Shown here: piece by piece, positions 47,664-57,954 of the stretch
How positions within the stretch are numbered: the first letter of the stretch is position 1
Layout: the number at the start of each line of letters is the position of its first letter
NCBI GenBank assembly: GCA_017656255.1
Contig: JACDOE010000008.1
Coordinates: 1-64,000, forward strand
From: Bacillaceae bacterium
Lineage (GTDB): Bacteria; Bacillota; Bacilli; JACDOE01
DNA: 64,000 nucleotides
Reading direction: 5' to 3'
Position numbers and translations under genes: made by a program
Notes under the pieces: model-generated
Database searches by the model: none
Told to the model about the DNA's origin: nothing
Seen by the model: only the letters and a program-made list of their open reading frames with translations

Positions 47664-48431
47664 ATGATTCTTGTCATGGATGTTGGAAATACCAATATTG
47701 TCATGGGTGTTTATGAAGGAAAAACCCTGAAGCATCACTGGCGTATTACAACCAACCGCAATCAGACGGAAGATGAATACGGCATGTTGATAAAAAATTT
47801 ATTTCACGATGTCGGAATTACGTTTGAACAGATCGAAGGAGTTATTATCTCATCCGTTGTCCCTCCATTAATGTTTGTACTGGAAAAATTGAGCAAAAAA
47901 TATTTAAAACAAAAACCTTTGATTGTTGGCCCGGGTATTAAAACCGGGCTCAACATCAAATATGAAAACCCGCGTGAAGTTGGAGCGGATCGCATTGTGA
48001 ATGCCGTAGCCGGAGTGTATTATTACGGATCTCCCCTCATTATTGTTGATTTTGGTACGGCCACCACTTTTTGTTATATTGATGAGAGTGGAAGTTACAT
48101 GGGGGGCGTCATTGCTCCCGGAATTAATATCGCAACGGAAGCGCTGTACAGCAAGGCGTCAAAATTACCGCGCATTGAAATTGTCAAACCCGACCATGTT
48201 GTGGGAAAAAATACGGTCAATTCGATGCAATCCGGCATATTTTACGGGTTTCTCGGTCAGGTTGAAGGGATTGTCAGTCGCATGAAAGAAGAAGCATTAC
48301 CGAAAGAACCGGTGGTTGTTGCCACTGGAGGTCTGGCACGGTTAATTTGTGAAGAGTCTCCGTTGATTGATCATCTGGATCCGTTACTGACATTGAAAGG
48401 GTTGCAGATTATCTATGAGCGTAACCAGTAA
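47664..48431 (+). CDS. coaX: Type III pantothenate kinase
   Basis: 255 residues. First step of coenzyme A synthesis from pantothenate. An ASKHA fold with [17 protein letters not shown] (phosphate loop), [11 protein letters not shown] and [22 protein letters not shown] precedes ATG 47664. It begins the coaX-hslO-ppiC-cysK series known from B. subtilis. Confidence 0.96.
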   Translation: MILVMDVGNTNIVMGVYEGKTLKHHWRITTNRNQTEDEYGMLIKNLFHDVGITFEQIEGVIISSVVPPLMFVLEKLSKKYLKQKPLIVGPGIKTGLNIKYENPREVGADRIVNAVAGVYYYGSPLIIVDFGTATTFCYIDESGSYMGGVIAPGINIATEALYSKASKLPRIEIVKPDHVVGKNTVNSMQSGIFYGFLGQVEGIVSRMKEEALPKEPVVVATGGLARLICEESPLIDHLDPLLTLKGLQIIYERNQ

Positions 48432-48464
48432 CAACCTGGTGAAAAACAGGCAGGAGGATGTAAT

Positions 48465-49355
48465 ATGAAAGATTATCTGGTTAGAGGAACCGCTTTTGAC
48501 AAGCAGGTACGTGTTTTTGCAGCACGAACCACACAGCTGGCAGAAGAAATCAGGCGGCGCCATAACATGTTGCCAACAGCAGCTGCGGCAATGGGTCGAG
48601 CTGTCACAGCAGGAGCCATGATGGGTTCCATGTTGAAAGGAAATGAATCATTGACGATTCAAATCCGGGGAAACGGCCCCATGAAACATATCATTGTCGA
48701 TGCGAATGCAAAGGGAGAAGTAAAGGGATATGCCGCCAATCCCTATGTACACCTTCCGAAAAACAAGCAGGGAAAACTGGATGTGGCGGGCGCTGTGGGC
48801 CGGCAGGGGACACTGACCGTCATCAAGGATCTGGGGATGAAAGAGCCTTACCATGGTAGTGTGCCGCTTGTTTCAGGCGAGCTGGGAGATGATTTTACCT
48901 ATTATTTTGCCGTGTCCGAACAGACCCGTTCTGCTGTAGGACTGGGAGTTCTCGTTAATCCCGACCATTCTGTCAAAGCATCCGGAGGGTTCATCATCCA
49001 GTTACTGCCGGATGTGGCAGACCCGATCATCACGTTGCTTGAAGAACGCCTGAAAGAAATGAGGCCGATTTCGACCCTGATTGAACAGGGATTAACGCCC
49101 GAAGAAATGCTCGAAGACATTTTGGGACAGAAACCTCACATTCTGGAGACCAAAGCGATCACGTTTTCCTGTCATTGTAGTAAAGAGAAGGTAGAGGGTG
49201 CACTGATCAGTCTCGGAGTGGAAGAAGTGGAAAAACTGCTGGAGGAACAGGGACAGGCAGAAGTGACCTGCCATTTCTGCAATGAACAATATATTCTGGA
49301 GCGGGACGAGCTGGAAAATCTCCTGCAAAACATGAAAAAGGAACAGGGCGAATAG
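48465..49355 (+). CDS. hslO: Redox-regulated chaperone Hsp33
   Basis: 296 residues. The C-terminal zinc redox switch is seen as CHC (about 236-238) and CHFC (about 268-271). On oxidation it releases zinc and becomes an active holdase. The N-terminal signature is MLPTAAAAMGRAVTAGAMMG. CAGGAGG precedes ATG 48465. Confidence 0.96.
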   Translation: MKDYLVRGTAFDKQVRVFAARTTQLAEEIRRRHNMLPTAAAAMGRAVTAGAMMGSMLKGNESLTIQIRGNGPMKHIIVDANAKGEVKGYAANPYVHLPKNKQGKLDVAGAVGRQGTLTVIKDLGMKEPYHGSVPLVSGELGDDFTYYFAVSEQTRSAVGLGVLVNPDHSVKASGGFIIQLLPDVADPIITLLEERLKEMRPISTLIEQGLTPEEMLEDILGQKPHILETKAITFSCHCSKEKVEGALISLGVEEVEKLLEEQGQAEVTCHFCNEQYILERDELENLLQNMKKEQGE

Positions 49356-49373
49356 TCAGAGGGGGAACCGGAA

Positions 49374-50267
49374 ATGAGCAAAAAATGGTTGTGGGCAATC
49401 GTCGGTGCTGTTACAGTACTGATGCTTGCGTTTTTCCTGATTCGCCAGGAAGAAAATCAGGAGCAGCGTGTGGTAGCGATGGTCGGAGATCAGCCCATCT
49501 ACGACAGTGAATGGGTAGAAGAATTAAAAAAGCAGCACGGTGAAACAGTTTTACAGAAAATGATCGATCATTTACTGGTTTATCAGGAAGCGGAACGACT
49601 GGGGATTCAGGTTACCGAGGACGAAATAAAACTGGAAATGGCCAATTTACAGGAAAAATATAATAGTGAAGATCCGGGCGCATTTGCGGAACAGATGGGA
49701 ATGACACAGGAGCAAATTGAAGAAGAATTGAGATATTCCATGCTTCTTGAGGAATTGGCGATGAAAGATGTGCATATTACCGATGCGGAGATTGAAAAAT
49801 ACTATGAGCAGAACAAAGCGTTGTATAAGGATCCGGCCCGCGTCTATTTATACCTCGTTGTAGCCAGTACAGAAGAAGAAGCGGAAGAAATGATCGGGGA
49901 ACTGGAAGGCGGCACCAGCTTCTCTTCCCTGATTCAGGAAAGGCAAGCGGATGTACTGGATTTGGGGGATGGCGGTGAAATCGGCTGGGTAACCCGGGAT
50001 GATACATATATCGATCCGCAGATTCTGGAGGAAGCCTTTGAGGCTGAAGTTGGAGAAATCAGTGGTCCGATTCAGACCGAATATGGTTACGCCGTGATTC
50101 AGGTTACGGAACGTACTGAAGAACGTCAAAAGCCATTAAGTGAAGTCAAGCGGGACATTCGTCGCGAACTGGCTTTTCAGCAGGCGGACCCCATACCTGA
50201 AATCCTGCAGCATCTCCGGGAACAGGCAGGCGTTCAAATTCTGATTGATTCAGCTGATGGGCCATAA
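49374..50267 (+). CDS. Membrane-anchored PpiC-type peptidyl-prolyl isomerase (YacD)
   Basis: 297 residues. An N-terminal membrane anchor (about 5-21) without lipobox Cys is followed by a SurA-like helical region (about 40-140). A parvulin-like domain covers about 145-245 (VYLYLVVASTEEEAEEM, GEIGWVTRDDTYIDPQ, EYGYAVIQVTER). It is in the place of B. subtilis yacD, between hslO and cysK. It is the second secreted isomerase in the window beside the lipoprotein at 29266-30345. Confidence 0.88.
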   Translation: MSKKWLWAIVGAVTVLMLAFFLIRQEENQEQRVVAMVGDQPIYDSEWVEELKKQHGETVLQKMIDHLLVYQEAERLGIQVTEDEIKLEMANLQEKYNSEDPGAFAEQMGMTQEQIEEELRYSMLLEELAMKDVHITDAEIEKYYEQNKALYKDPARVYLYLVVASTEEEAEEMIGELEGGTSFSSLIQERQADVLDLGDGGEIGWVTRDDTYIDPQILEEAFEAEVGEISGPIQTEYGYAVIQVTERTEERQKPLSEVKRDIRRELAFQQADPIPEILQHLREQAGVQILIDSADGP

Positions 50268-50285
50268 TGGCCAACTGCCCCGATG

Positions 50286-50314
50286 TTGACAGGATGGCAA
50301 GTGTCTGGTATAAT
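50286..50314 (+). promoter_or_regulatory. Sigma-A promoter of cysK
   Basis: TTGACA (50286-50291) and TATAAT (50309-50314), both consensus, are 17 bp apart. AATAC-tcg-GTATT (50334-50346) just downstream is a small inverted repeat that could be an operator, for example of a CymR-type Rrf2 regulator; this is a guess. Confidence 0.8.
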
Positions 50315-50363
50315 TTCCGTAAAATCCTATCGAAATACTCGGTATTAAAAAGAGGGTGTTCCT

Positions 50364-51293
50364 ATGAGAGTGGCAAAATCGATCGTTGACTTGATTGGCC
50401 AGACGCCTCTGGTCAAACTGAACCGAATCACGGAAGACGGAAGCGCTGATGTCTATGTCAAGCTGGAATTTTTCAACCCGGGCAGCAGTGTTAAGGACCG
50501 GATCGCACTGTCCATGATTGAGGATGCAGAGAAAGAAGGCAAGATCAAACCGGGGGATACCATCATTGAACCCACCAGTGGGAATACAGGAATCGGGCTT
50601 GCGATGGTGGCTGCGGCGAAAGGATACAAAAGTATCCTGGTCATGCCGGAAACCATGAGTATGGAACGACGTAATCTGCTTAAAGCTTACGGCGCTGAAC
50701 TCGTCCTGACTCCGGGTTCCGAAGGAATGAGAGGTGCTGTGCAAAAAGCAGAGGAACTGGCCGAGAAAAACGGGTATTTTATGCCCCAGCAGTTTGAAAA
50801 TCCGTCCAATCCCAAAATTCATGCCGAGACTACCGGTCCTGAACTGGTGGAGCAGGGAAAAGAAATCGGAGGCATCGACGCCTTTGTTGCCGGGGTGGGT
50901 ACCGGTGGAACCATTACGGGTGCCGGAAAAGTACTCAAAGAACATTTTCCTGACATTCACCTTGCCGCCGTTGAACCGAAAGATTCTCCGATTTTATCGG
51001 GAGGAAAGCCAGGGCCGCATAAGATTCAGGGAATCGGTGCCAATTTTATCCCCGGAATTCTGGATACGAAAATCTACGATGAAGTGATTCCGGTCAGTAC
51101 GGATGACGCTTTTGAAACAGCAAGAAGGATGGCACGGGAAGAAGGTATTCTGGGTGGTATTTCTTCAGGCGCCAATGTTTATGCTGCCCTTCAGATCGCA
51201 CGGAAACTGGGCGAAGGTAAAAAAGTAGTAGCGGTCATACCGAGTAATGGTGAGCGTTATCTCAGCACTCCGCTCTATCAATTCGACGAATAA
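50364..51293 (+). CDS. cysK: Cysteine synthase A
   Basis: 309 residues. A PLP enzyme that makes cysteine from O-acetylserine and sulfide. The PLP lysine is in SSVKDRIAL (about 42-50). SGNTGIG and [10 protein letters not shown] are the substrate and phosphate loops. A C-terminal [11 protein letters not shown] matches CysK rather than cystathionine beta-synthase. GAGGGTG precedes ATG 50364. Confidence 0.96.
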   Translation: MRVAKSIVDLIGQTPLVKLNRITEDGSADVYVKLEFFNPGSSVKDRIALSMIEDAEKEGKIKPGDTIIEPTSGNTGIGLAMVAAAKGYKSILVMPETMSMERRNLLKAYGAELVLTPGSEGMRGAVQKAEELAEKNGYFMPQQFENPSNPKIHAETTGPELVEQGKEIGGIDAFVAGVGTGGTITGAGKVLKEHFPDIHLAAVEPKDSPILSGGKPGPHKIQGIGANFIPGILDTKIYDEVIPVSTDDAFETARRMAREEGILGGISSGANVYAALQIARKLGEGKKVVAVIPSNGERYLSTPLYQFDE

Positions 51294-51411
51294 AGCTGTG
51301 ATCAGGTGCCCCATAAAACGGGCATCTGTTTTTTTATGTAAAAAATGTGGTACAATGAATGAGTCCGATTCTAAATCAGGCTAGACGAGCTGAGAAGAGG
51401 AGAGATGAGAC

Positions 51412-52008
51412 ATGATCATCGTTATTGATAATTACGATTCATTTACATTTAATCTTGTGCAGTATGTCGGGGAAATGGGACATGATGTCAGAACATTCCG
51501 GAATGACCGCATCTCAATCGAGGAGATTGAAACGATGTCACCGGGATCCATCATTCTGTCTCCCGGACCCTGCACCCCGGATGAAGCAGGCATCAGTCTG
51601 GAAGTGGTCCGTCATTTTTCAGGCAAAATACCGATCCTTGGTGTCTGCCTGGGCCATCAATCAATCGCTCAGGCATTCGGAGCCAACATTATACGGGCTG
51701 ACCGATTGATGCATGGCAAGGTTTCTCAGATTTATCATGATGGAAAACAGATTTTTTCAGATATTCCCTCCCCTTTCAGGGCGACCCGTTATCACTCGCT
51801 GATTGTGGAGCGGGAAAGCCTGCCCGAGTCATTTGAAATTTCGGCCTGGACGGAAGCAGGGGAGATTATGGCAATCCGACATGTGTCTTTGCCTGTTGAA
51901 GGCGTTCAGTTTCATCCAGAATCAATCATGACCGACTATGGAAAACAGATATTGTCTAATTTTATATCCTGTTATCATCAGGATGAACCCTATAAAACGA
52001 CCGGTTGA
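51412..52008 (+). CDS. pabA: Aminodeoxychorismate/anthranilate synthase component II (PabA)
   Basis: 198 residues, a class I glutamine amidotransferase. The catalytic triad shows as LGVCLGHQSIAQAFG (Cys near 79), with GVQFHPESI near the C terminus. The family shared with TrpG supplies ammonia to a PabB or TrpE partner. Here neither pabB nor pabC is next to it, though both are in B. subtilis. GAGGAGAG precedes ATG 51412. Confidence 0.92.
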   Translation: MIIVIDNYDSFTFNLVQYVGEMGHDVRTFRNDRISIEEIETMSPGSIILSPGPCTPDEAGISLEVVRHFSGKIPILGVCLGHQSIAQAFGANIIRADRLMHGKVSQIYHDGKQIFSDIPSPFRATRYHSLIVERESLPESFEISAWTEAGEIMAIRHVSLPVEGVQFHPESIMTDYGKQILSNFISCYHQDEPYKTTG

Positions 52009-52046
52009 TACAGAACCGTACTCTTTTAGATATCGGGGTGGAAGCG

Positions 52047-53279
52047 ATGGAAATGCTGGAATGGAAATTTAATCCGCATTTTCTGTACCCGGATTCCCGT
52101 GAGGAATTGACCAGGGAAATGGAAAAAATCGGGGCGGACAGGGGAGGCATTCAATTAATGGCTCCCAAAGGTGATTTGCGGATTATTAAAGTCGAGAATG
52201 TGTCATTAAAAGCAGCCAATATCATCAAGCAGGAAATGCTCGCCCGCGGGGGAGATGCCGTTGTACATAAAGATGTGGCAAACCTCTCAGCGGGCCCTTC
52301 TTCTCTCCACCTGATTGCGACACGCCGGCAATTTCAGGACATTCTAAAGAAATTTAAAGTGCAGCCATTCGGTATTAAAAAACTGGGGCAGGAAATTGAA
52401 GCCCTTTTGTATCAATCTGACCGAAAAGACCGGGTACGTCGCCTGTCATGCAGAGGCAAAGAACTGGTGGTTGGTGAAAAGACACTGGTGATGGGCATAT
52501 TAAATGTAACGCCTGACTCATTTTCGGACGGTGGGAAGTATTTTGATCCGGAACAGGCGGTTCGGCACGCGCTGGAGATGGAGGAACAGGGGGCGGACAT
52601 CATCGATATCGGCGGAGAATCAACCCGCCCCGGAGCGGAAAAGGTTTCGCAGGAAGAAGAACTGCAAAGAGTGATTCCGGTAATCAAGATGCTCTCCCAA
52701 AAATTACGCATTCCGATCTCCATCGACACGTATAAAGCGGAAGTGGCCCGTCAGGCCATCGAAGCAGGTGCCGGTATCATCAACGATGTCTGGGGTTTCA
52801 AGGCAGACACCAACATGGCCAATGTGGCTGCGGAATACCAGGTGCCGGTTATCCTGATGCATAATCGTGACGATATGGAATACAGCGATCTCATGTCCGA
52901 TTTGATCCGCGACTTGCGGGAAAGTGTGCGGATTGCCAGAGAGGCCGGCGTTGATGATCACAATATTATACTTGACCCGGGCATTGGGTTTGCCAAGACA
53001 AAAGAACACAATCTTGAAATCATGGCCAAACTGGATGAAATAACCGGGCTGGGTTATCCCGTACTTCTTGGAACGTCCCGCAAGTCTATGATCGGGCGTG
53101 TGCTTAATCTTCCCGAAGATGACAGGCTTGAAGGAACCCTGGCTACATCTGCCCTCGGTATCACAAAAGGCTGTAAAATCATAAGGGTCCATGATGTCAA
53201 AGAACATGTACGTTTAAGCCGAATGATGGATGCCATGCTAAACTGGGATCAAGAAGGAGTGACACCCGGTCATGGATAA
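52047..53279 (+). CDS. folP: Dihydropteroate synthase with long N-terminal extension
   Basis: 410 residues against about 280 for typical enzymes. The catalytic TIM barrel begins near residue 146 (LVMGILNVTPDSFSDGG) and contains DIGGESTRPGA and LLGTSRKSMIG. The first ~140 residues form an extra domain (MEKIGADRGGIQLMAPKGD) seen in DHPS of some other Firmicutes and of unknown role. GGGGTGG supports ATG 52047; the frame starts at TTG 52005, overlapping the pabA stop. It overlaps folB by eight bases. Confidence 0.94.
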   Translation: MEMLEWKFNPHFLYPDSREELTREMEKIGADRGGIQLMAPKGDLRIIKVENVSLKAANIIKQEMLARGGDAVVHKDVANLSAGPSSLHLIATRRQFQDILKKFKVQPFGIKKLGQEIEALLYQSDRKDRVRRLSCRGKELVVGEKTLVMGILNVTPDSFSDGGKYFDPEQAVRHALEMEEQGADIIDIGGESTRPGAEKVSQEEELQRVIPVIKMLSQKLRIPISIDTYKAEVARQAIEAGAGIINDVWGFKADTNMANVAAEYQVPVILMHNRDDMEYSDLMSDLIRDLRESVRIAREAGVDDHNIILDPGIGFAKTKEHNLEIMAKLDEITGLGYPVLLGTSRKSMIGRVLNLPEDDRLEGTLATSALGITKGCKIIRVHDVKEHVRLSRMMDAMLNWDQEGVTPGHG

Positions 53280-53637
53280 GATCTATTTTAATCGTATGGA
53301 GTTTTACGGATATCACGGGGTTTATGGCGAAGAAAACAGACTGGGACAGCGTTTTCTGGTGGACCTGGAGTTGAGCCTGGACCTGTCGCTGGCAGCCAAA
53401 ACCGATGATCTAAACGATACCGTCAATTATGCCGATATTTATGACACGACCCAAAAAATTATGGAAGGGCCGCCCTGCCAGCTGGTGGAAACACTGTGCG
53501 AGAAAATTGCACAGGCCATTCTGGGCCAATTTGATCCCGTTGAAGAGGTGATGGTCCGTGTGATAAAGCCGGATCCTCCGATTCCCGGACATTACCAGTC
53601 TGTCGGGGTGGAAATCAGCAGGAAAAAAGGGCGATAA
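53272..53637 (+). CDS. folB: Dihydroneopterin aldolase
   Basis: 121 residues. The T-fold pattern FYGYHGVYGEENRLGQRF (catalytic region) and NYADIYD are typical. Cleaves dihydroneopterin to hydroxymethyl-dihydropterin for folate. It overlaps folP at its start and is one base from folK. Confidence 0.95.
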   Translation: MDKIYFNRMEFYGYHGVYGEENRLGQRFLVDLELSLDLSLAAKTDDLNDTVNYADIYDTTQKIMEGPPCQLVETLCEKIAQAILGQFDPVEEVMVRVIKPDPPIPGHYQSVGVEISRKKGR

Positions 53638-53638
53638 T

Positions 53639-54163
53639 ATGGAAATAAGTATACTGGGGCTGGGCTCCAATTTGGGAGATCGGTTACACTATCTGACCGA
53701 AGGTATCCGATTATTGCAGGAACATCAACAGATTCAGGTATCGGACTGGTCCTCGGTCTATGAAACCGATCCGGTGGGATATACCGATCAACCCCCCTTT
53801 TTAAACATGGTGGTCCGGATTCGGACGTCATTGCCTCCGATCCAGTTGCTTGCTGCCATCCAGGATATTGAGCGTCAACTGGGACGAACGCGGGAAGTAC
53901 GCTGGGGTCCGAGGACCCTGGATATCGATATTCTTTTATATGGTACAATGATTTATCAGGACGGGGAACTGACGATTCCCCATCCACGCATGAAGGAAAG
54001 GGCCTTTGTTATTGTTCCGCTTTCTGAAATTGCTGGACATCAAGTACTTCCGGGAACAATCGAAACTCCCTTAATCCTTTTAAATAAATTAAAAAACAAG
54101 GATGGGGTGAGGTTATGGAAGCGCATCGAATGGGGTACCGTATTCGGTCATATCGAAAATTGA
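53639..54163 (+). CDS. folK: Hydroxymethyl-dihydropterin pyrophosphokinase
   Basis: 174 residues. Motifs are ILGLGSNLGDR at the N terminus and RWGPRTLDIDILLYG (about 89-103) with metal aspartates. It activates the pterin for DHPS, the product of the upstream folP. It overlaps the start of yazB by 49 bases. Confidence 0.96.
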   Translation: MEISILGLGSNLGDRLHYLTEGIRLLQEHQQIQVSDWSSVYETDPVGYTDQPPFLNMVVRIRTSLPPIQLLAAIQDIERQLGRTREVRWGPRTLDIDILLYGTMIYQDGELTIPHPRMKERAFVIVPLSEIAGHQVLPGTIETPLILLNKLKNKDGVRLWKRIEWGTVFGHIEN

Positions 54164-54324
54164 AACGATATACGCAACAGGACCTCGCAGATAAGCTGGG
54201 AATTTCCATCTCCGTGCTGGGAACCATTGAAAGAGGTATGACCGAGCCGGATGAAAAAATTCTTCGCCGTATTGCGGATATCCTGGAAGTCAGTTACGAA
54301 GAACTCTGCGATATTGAATCGTAA
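54115..54324 (+). CDS. yazB: Small HTH regulator YazB
   Basis: 69 residues, a single Xre/Cro-type helix-turn-helix (RSYRKLKRYTQQDLADKLGI, SVLGTIERGMTEPDEKIL). Function unknown; the same small gene follows folK in B. subtilis. GGGGTGAGG precedes ATG 54115, within folK. Confidence 0.9.
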   Translation: MEAHRMGYRIRSYRKLKRYTQQDLADKLGISISVLGTIERGMTEPDEKILRRIADILEVSYEELCDIES

Positions 54325-54344
54325 TATAGAAGGAGGTGGCCGAA

Positions 54345-55343
54345 TTGAAAATAGGTCCGGTTCAACTGGAAAACAACGTCGTGCTGGCACCGATGGCCGG
54401 TGTTTGTAATCCGGCATTCCGGCTGATTGCCAGAGAATTCGGCTGCGGACTTGTCTGTGCCGAAATGGTGAGTGATAAAGCGATTCTGCACAGGAACAAG
54501 CGAACGATGAAAATGTTATATGTGGATGAACGGGAAAGGCCGTTGAGCCTGCAAATTTTCGGTGGTGACCGGGAAACGCTTGTAGAAGCAGCCCGGTATG
54601 TAGACCAAAATACCAATGCAGACATTATCGACATTAATATGGGGTGTCCCGTTCCCAAAGTGACGAAATGTGACGCCGGTGCCAGATGGCTGCTGGATCC
54701 GTCGAAAATTGAAGAAATGGTATCAGCTGTTGTAGAGGCTGTCGAAAAACCGGTTACCGTTAAGATGAGGATGGGCTGGGATGATGAGCACATCTATGCG
54801 GTGGATAATGCCCGGGCGGTAGAACGCGCCGGGGGTCAGGCCGTCACAGTACATGGTCGAACCCGGGAACAGATGTATACAGGTCAGGCAAACTGGGATA
54901 TAATTCGCCAGGTCAAACAGGCGGTTGATATTCCTGTTATTGGAAACGGAGACGTGTTTACACCGGAAGATGCCAAAAGAATGCTGGATGAAACCGGCTG
55001 TGACGGTGTCATGATTGGCCGTGCGGCACTGGGAAATCCCTGGATCCTGTATCGGACCGTTCATTACCTGACAAAAGGGGAACTCCTCCCCGAACCGACG
55101 CCGCGTGAAAAGGTTGATGTTGCGTTATTGCATATGGATCGCCTGATTCAACTTAAAGGTGAAAAAGTGGGCGTTCTGGAAATGCGCAAACATGCAGCCT
55201 GGTACCTGAAAGGGTTAAAAGGGGCTGCCAGGTTCCGGGATCGGATCAATCAGCAGGAAACCCGGGAAGGGATGAAAAAGGTCCTGATGGAATATGTGGA
55301 ACAGGCAGAAAAGGAAAAGGAGACGGTGACAGCCGTCCAGTAA
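54345..55343 (+). CDS. dusB: tRNA-dihydrouridine synthase DusB
   Basis: 332 residues, an FMN TIM barrel. NNVVLAPMAGVCNPAFR, the MGCPVPKVTKCDAGA segment with the catalytic Cys, KMRMGWDD and GNGDVF are family marks. AGGAGGTG at 54331-54338 is six bases before TTG 54345, so TTG is preferred over GTG 54336. It is the last gene of the folate block and is followed by a 339-base gap. Confidence 0.95.
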   Translation: MKIGPVQLENNVVLAPMAGVCNPAFRLIAREFGCGLVCAEMVSDKAILHRNKRTMKMLYVDERERPLSLQIFGGDRETLVEAARYVDQNTNADIIDINMGCPVPKVTKCDAGARWLLDPSKIEEMVSAVVEAVEKPVTVKMRMGWDDEHIYAVDNARAVERAGGQAVTVHGRTREQMYTGQANWDIIRQVKQAVDIPVIGNGDVFTPEDAKRMLDETGCDGVMIGRAALGNPWILYRTVHYLTKGELLPEPTPREKVDVALLHMDRLIQLKGEKVGVLEMRKHAAWYLKGLKGAARFRDRINQQETREGMKKVLMEYVEQAEKEKETVTAVQ

Positions 55344-55345
55344 TG

Positions 55346-55374
55346 TTGACAACCCCATCCCGTTCCCATATAAT
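55346..55374 (+). promoter_or_regulatory. Consensus sigma-A promoter after dusB
   Basis: TTGACA (55346-55351) and TATAAT (55369-55374), both perfect, with a 17-bp spacer, start just after the dusB stop. No clear protein gene follows within 300 bases. Confidence 0.85.
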
Positions 55375-55380
55375 ACGTAA

Positions 55381-55520
55381 AGATTTAAAAATGGCAACGA
55401 ATGACAAATAAGGTGTAGCCAATTTGATCACTTCGTGGTAAACTATCAGAAAAAATAAATAGTATGCCAGGAGATGACTGACGTCACGCTGCTGCTGGCC
55501 GCCGGCTGGCAGTTTTCTGT
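55381..55520 (+). ncRNA. Candidate small RNA between dusB and greA
   Basis: A perfect promoter at 55346-55374 would start RNA near 55381. A G+C-rich hairpin, CTGCTGGCC (55492-55500) with GGCTGGCAG (55504-55512), followed by TTTTCTGTATTT, could end it near 55520. That gives a transcript of about 140 bases. It contains a smaller hairpin (ATCAC/GTGGT near 55428-55440) and the palindrome TGACGTCA. No known family is recognised. It could also be a leader of greA with a terminator. Confidence 0.45.
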
Positions 55521-55522
55521 AT
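55490..55522 (+). terminator. Terminator-like hairpin of the candidate small RNA
   Basis: Nine-pair stem (two G-T) with loop GCC and a weak T tract TTTTCTGTATTT. Confidence 0.5.
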
Positions 55523-55682
55523 TTATTGTGATACCATATTACCTGTCATGTGTACCTGTCGATTTGACAAAAAACGTGTATCTACAAAGGATTTTCCTGC
55601 ATAGTATCGAATAAGAAAAGCGCTTACATCATATAATCCTAGGGTAATATGGGCGATTATCTTAATCAACGGGGGAATGAAT

Positions 55683-56165
55683 ATGTCTGAAAAAGAAGTC
55701 ATTTTGACACCTGGAGGTTTAAAAAAGCTGGAGGAGGAATTAGAACAATTAAAGAGTGTCAAAAGAAGAGAAGTTGCCGAACGAATTAAAGAAGCAATCA
55801 GCTTTGGAGATATAAGTGAAAACTCGGAATACGAAGAAGCGAAGAATGAACAGGCGTTTATCGAAGGGCGCATTATAACACTGGAAAAAATGCTGCGCAA
55901 TGCCCGCGTCATTCAGGGCGACGAAGTGGATATCGGCGTGGTCAGTGTCGGTGCGACCGTCACATTAAAAGACTTGGAGTTTGGGGACGAAGTAGAGTAT
56001 ACTATTGTTGGTTCAGCTGAATCGGATCCGGTAAACAACAAGATCTCCAATGAGTCTCCGGTCGGCCAGGCGTTGCTGGGACGAAAAGTTGGAGACGTCG
56101 TGGATGTCAATGTGCCGGACGGCGTGATTCAATATGAGATTCTCGACATTAAGCTGACGGATTAG
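55683..56165 (+). CDS. greA: Transcription elongation factor GreA
   Basis: 160 residues. N-terminal coiled coil ([14 protein letters not shown], acidic tip with [12 protein letters not shown]) and C-terminal FKBP-like domain ([27 protein letters not shown]). It rescues backtracked RNA polymerase by stimulating cleavage. CGGGGGAAT precedes ATG 55683, preferred over 55677. A possible -10 TATAAT is at 55632-55637. Confidence 0.96.
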   Translation: MSEKEVILTPGGLKKLEEELEQLKSVKRREVAERIKEAISFGDISENSEYEEAKNEQAFIEGRIITLEKMLRNARVIQGDEVDIGVVSVGATVTLKDLEFGDEVEYTIVGSAESDPVNNKISNESPVGQALLGRKVGDVVDVNVPDGVIQYEILDIKLTD

Positions 56166-56183
56166 TTTTGTGTTAGGAGTTGA

Positions 56184-57692
<1,509 letters not shown>

Positions 57693-57753
57693 TCACGATT
57701 GCCGGAAGGCAAAATCAAATCCTGTTTTCAGCAGGATATGAGGTCCTGGAGGA

Positions 57754-57808
57754 GAAAATCCGGATACTCCTATCTCTTCATCAAGAGAGAGTATCCGGAT
57801 TTTTTTTC
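57754..57808 (+). terminator. Strong terminator of lysS
   Basis: AATCCGGATACTC pairs with GAGTATCCGGATT, 13 exact pairs, with a nested CTCTT/AAGAG hairpin in the loop and a run of eight T. Only A+T-rich sequence follows up to 57954. Confidence 0.92.
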
Positions 57809-57954
57809 ACGAAAGACTCAATTATACAACATGTACAAAATAACAAGTCTATCTTCGGTCAACAGGGCGAATAGGTACGTATCGTATAAATATTTATAAT
57901 AATAATAAGATTTCAAATTCATAAGTATATTAAAAAAAAGGGGGACCCAATTGC

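Noticed and set aside
55474-55614. 46-codon plus-strand frame in the dusB-greA gap
   Set aside because: AGGAG touches the ATG with no spacing, and the frame runs through the terminator hairpin. Better read as non-coding RNA.
57699-57899. 66-codon frame after lysS
   Set aside because: It runs through the strong lysS terminator and has no family features.
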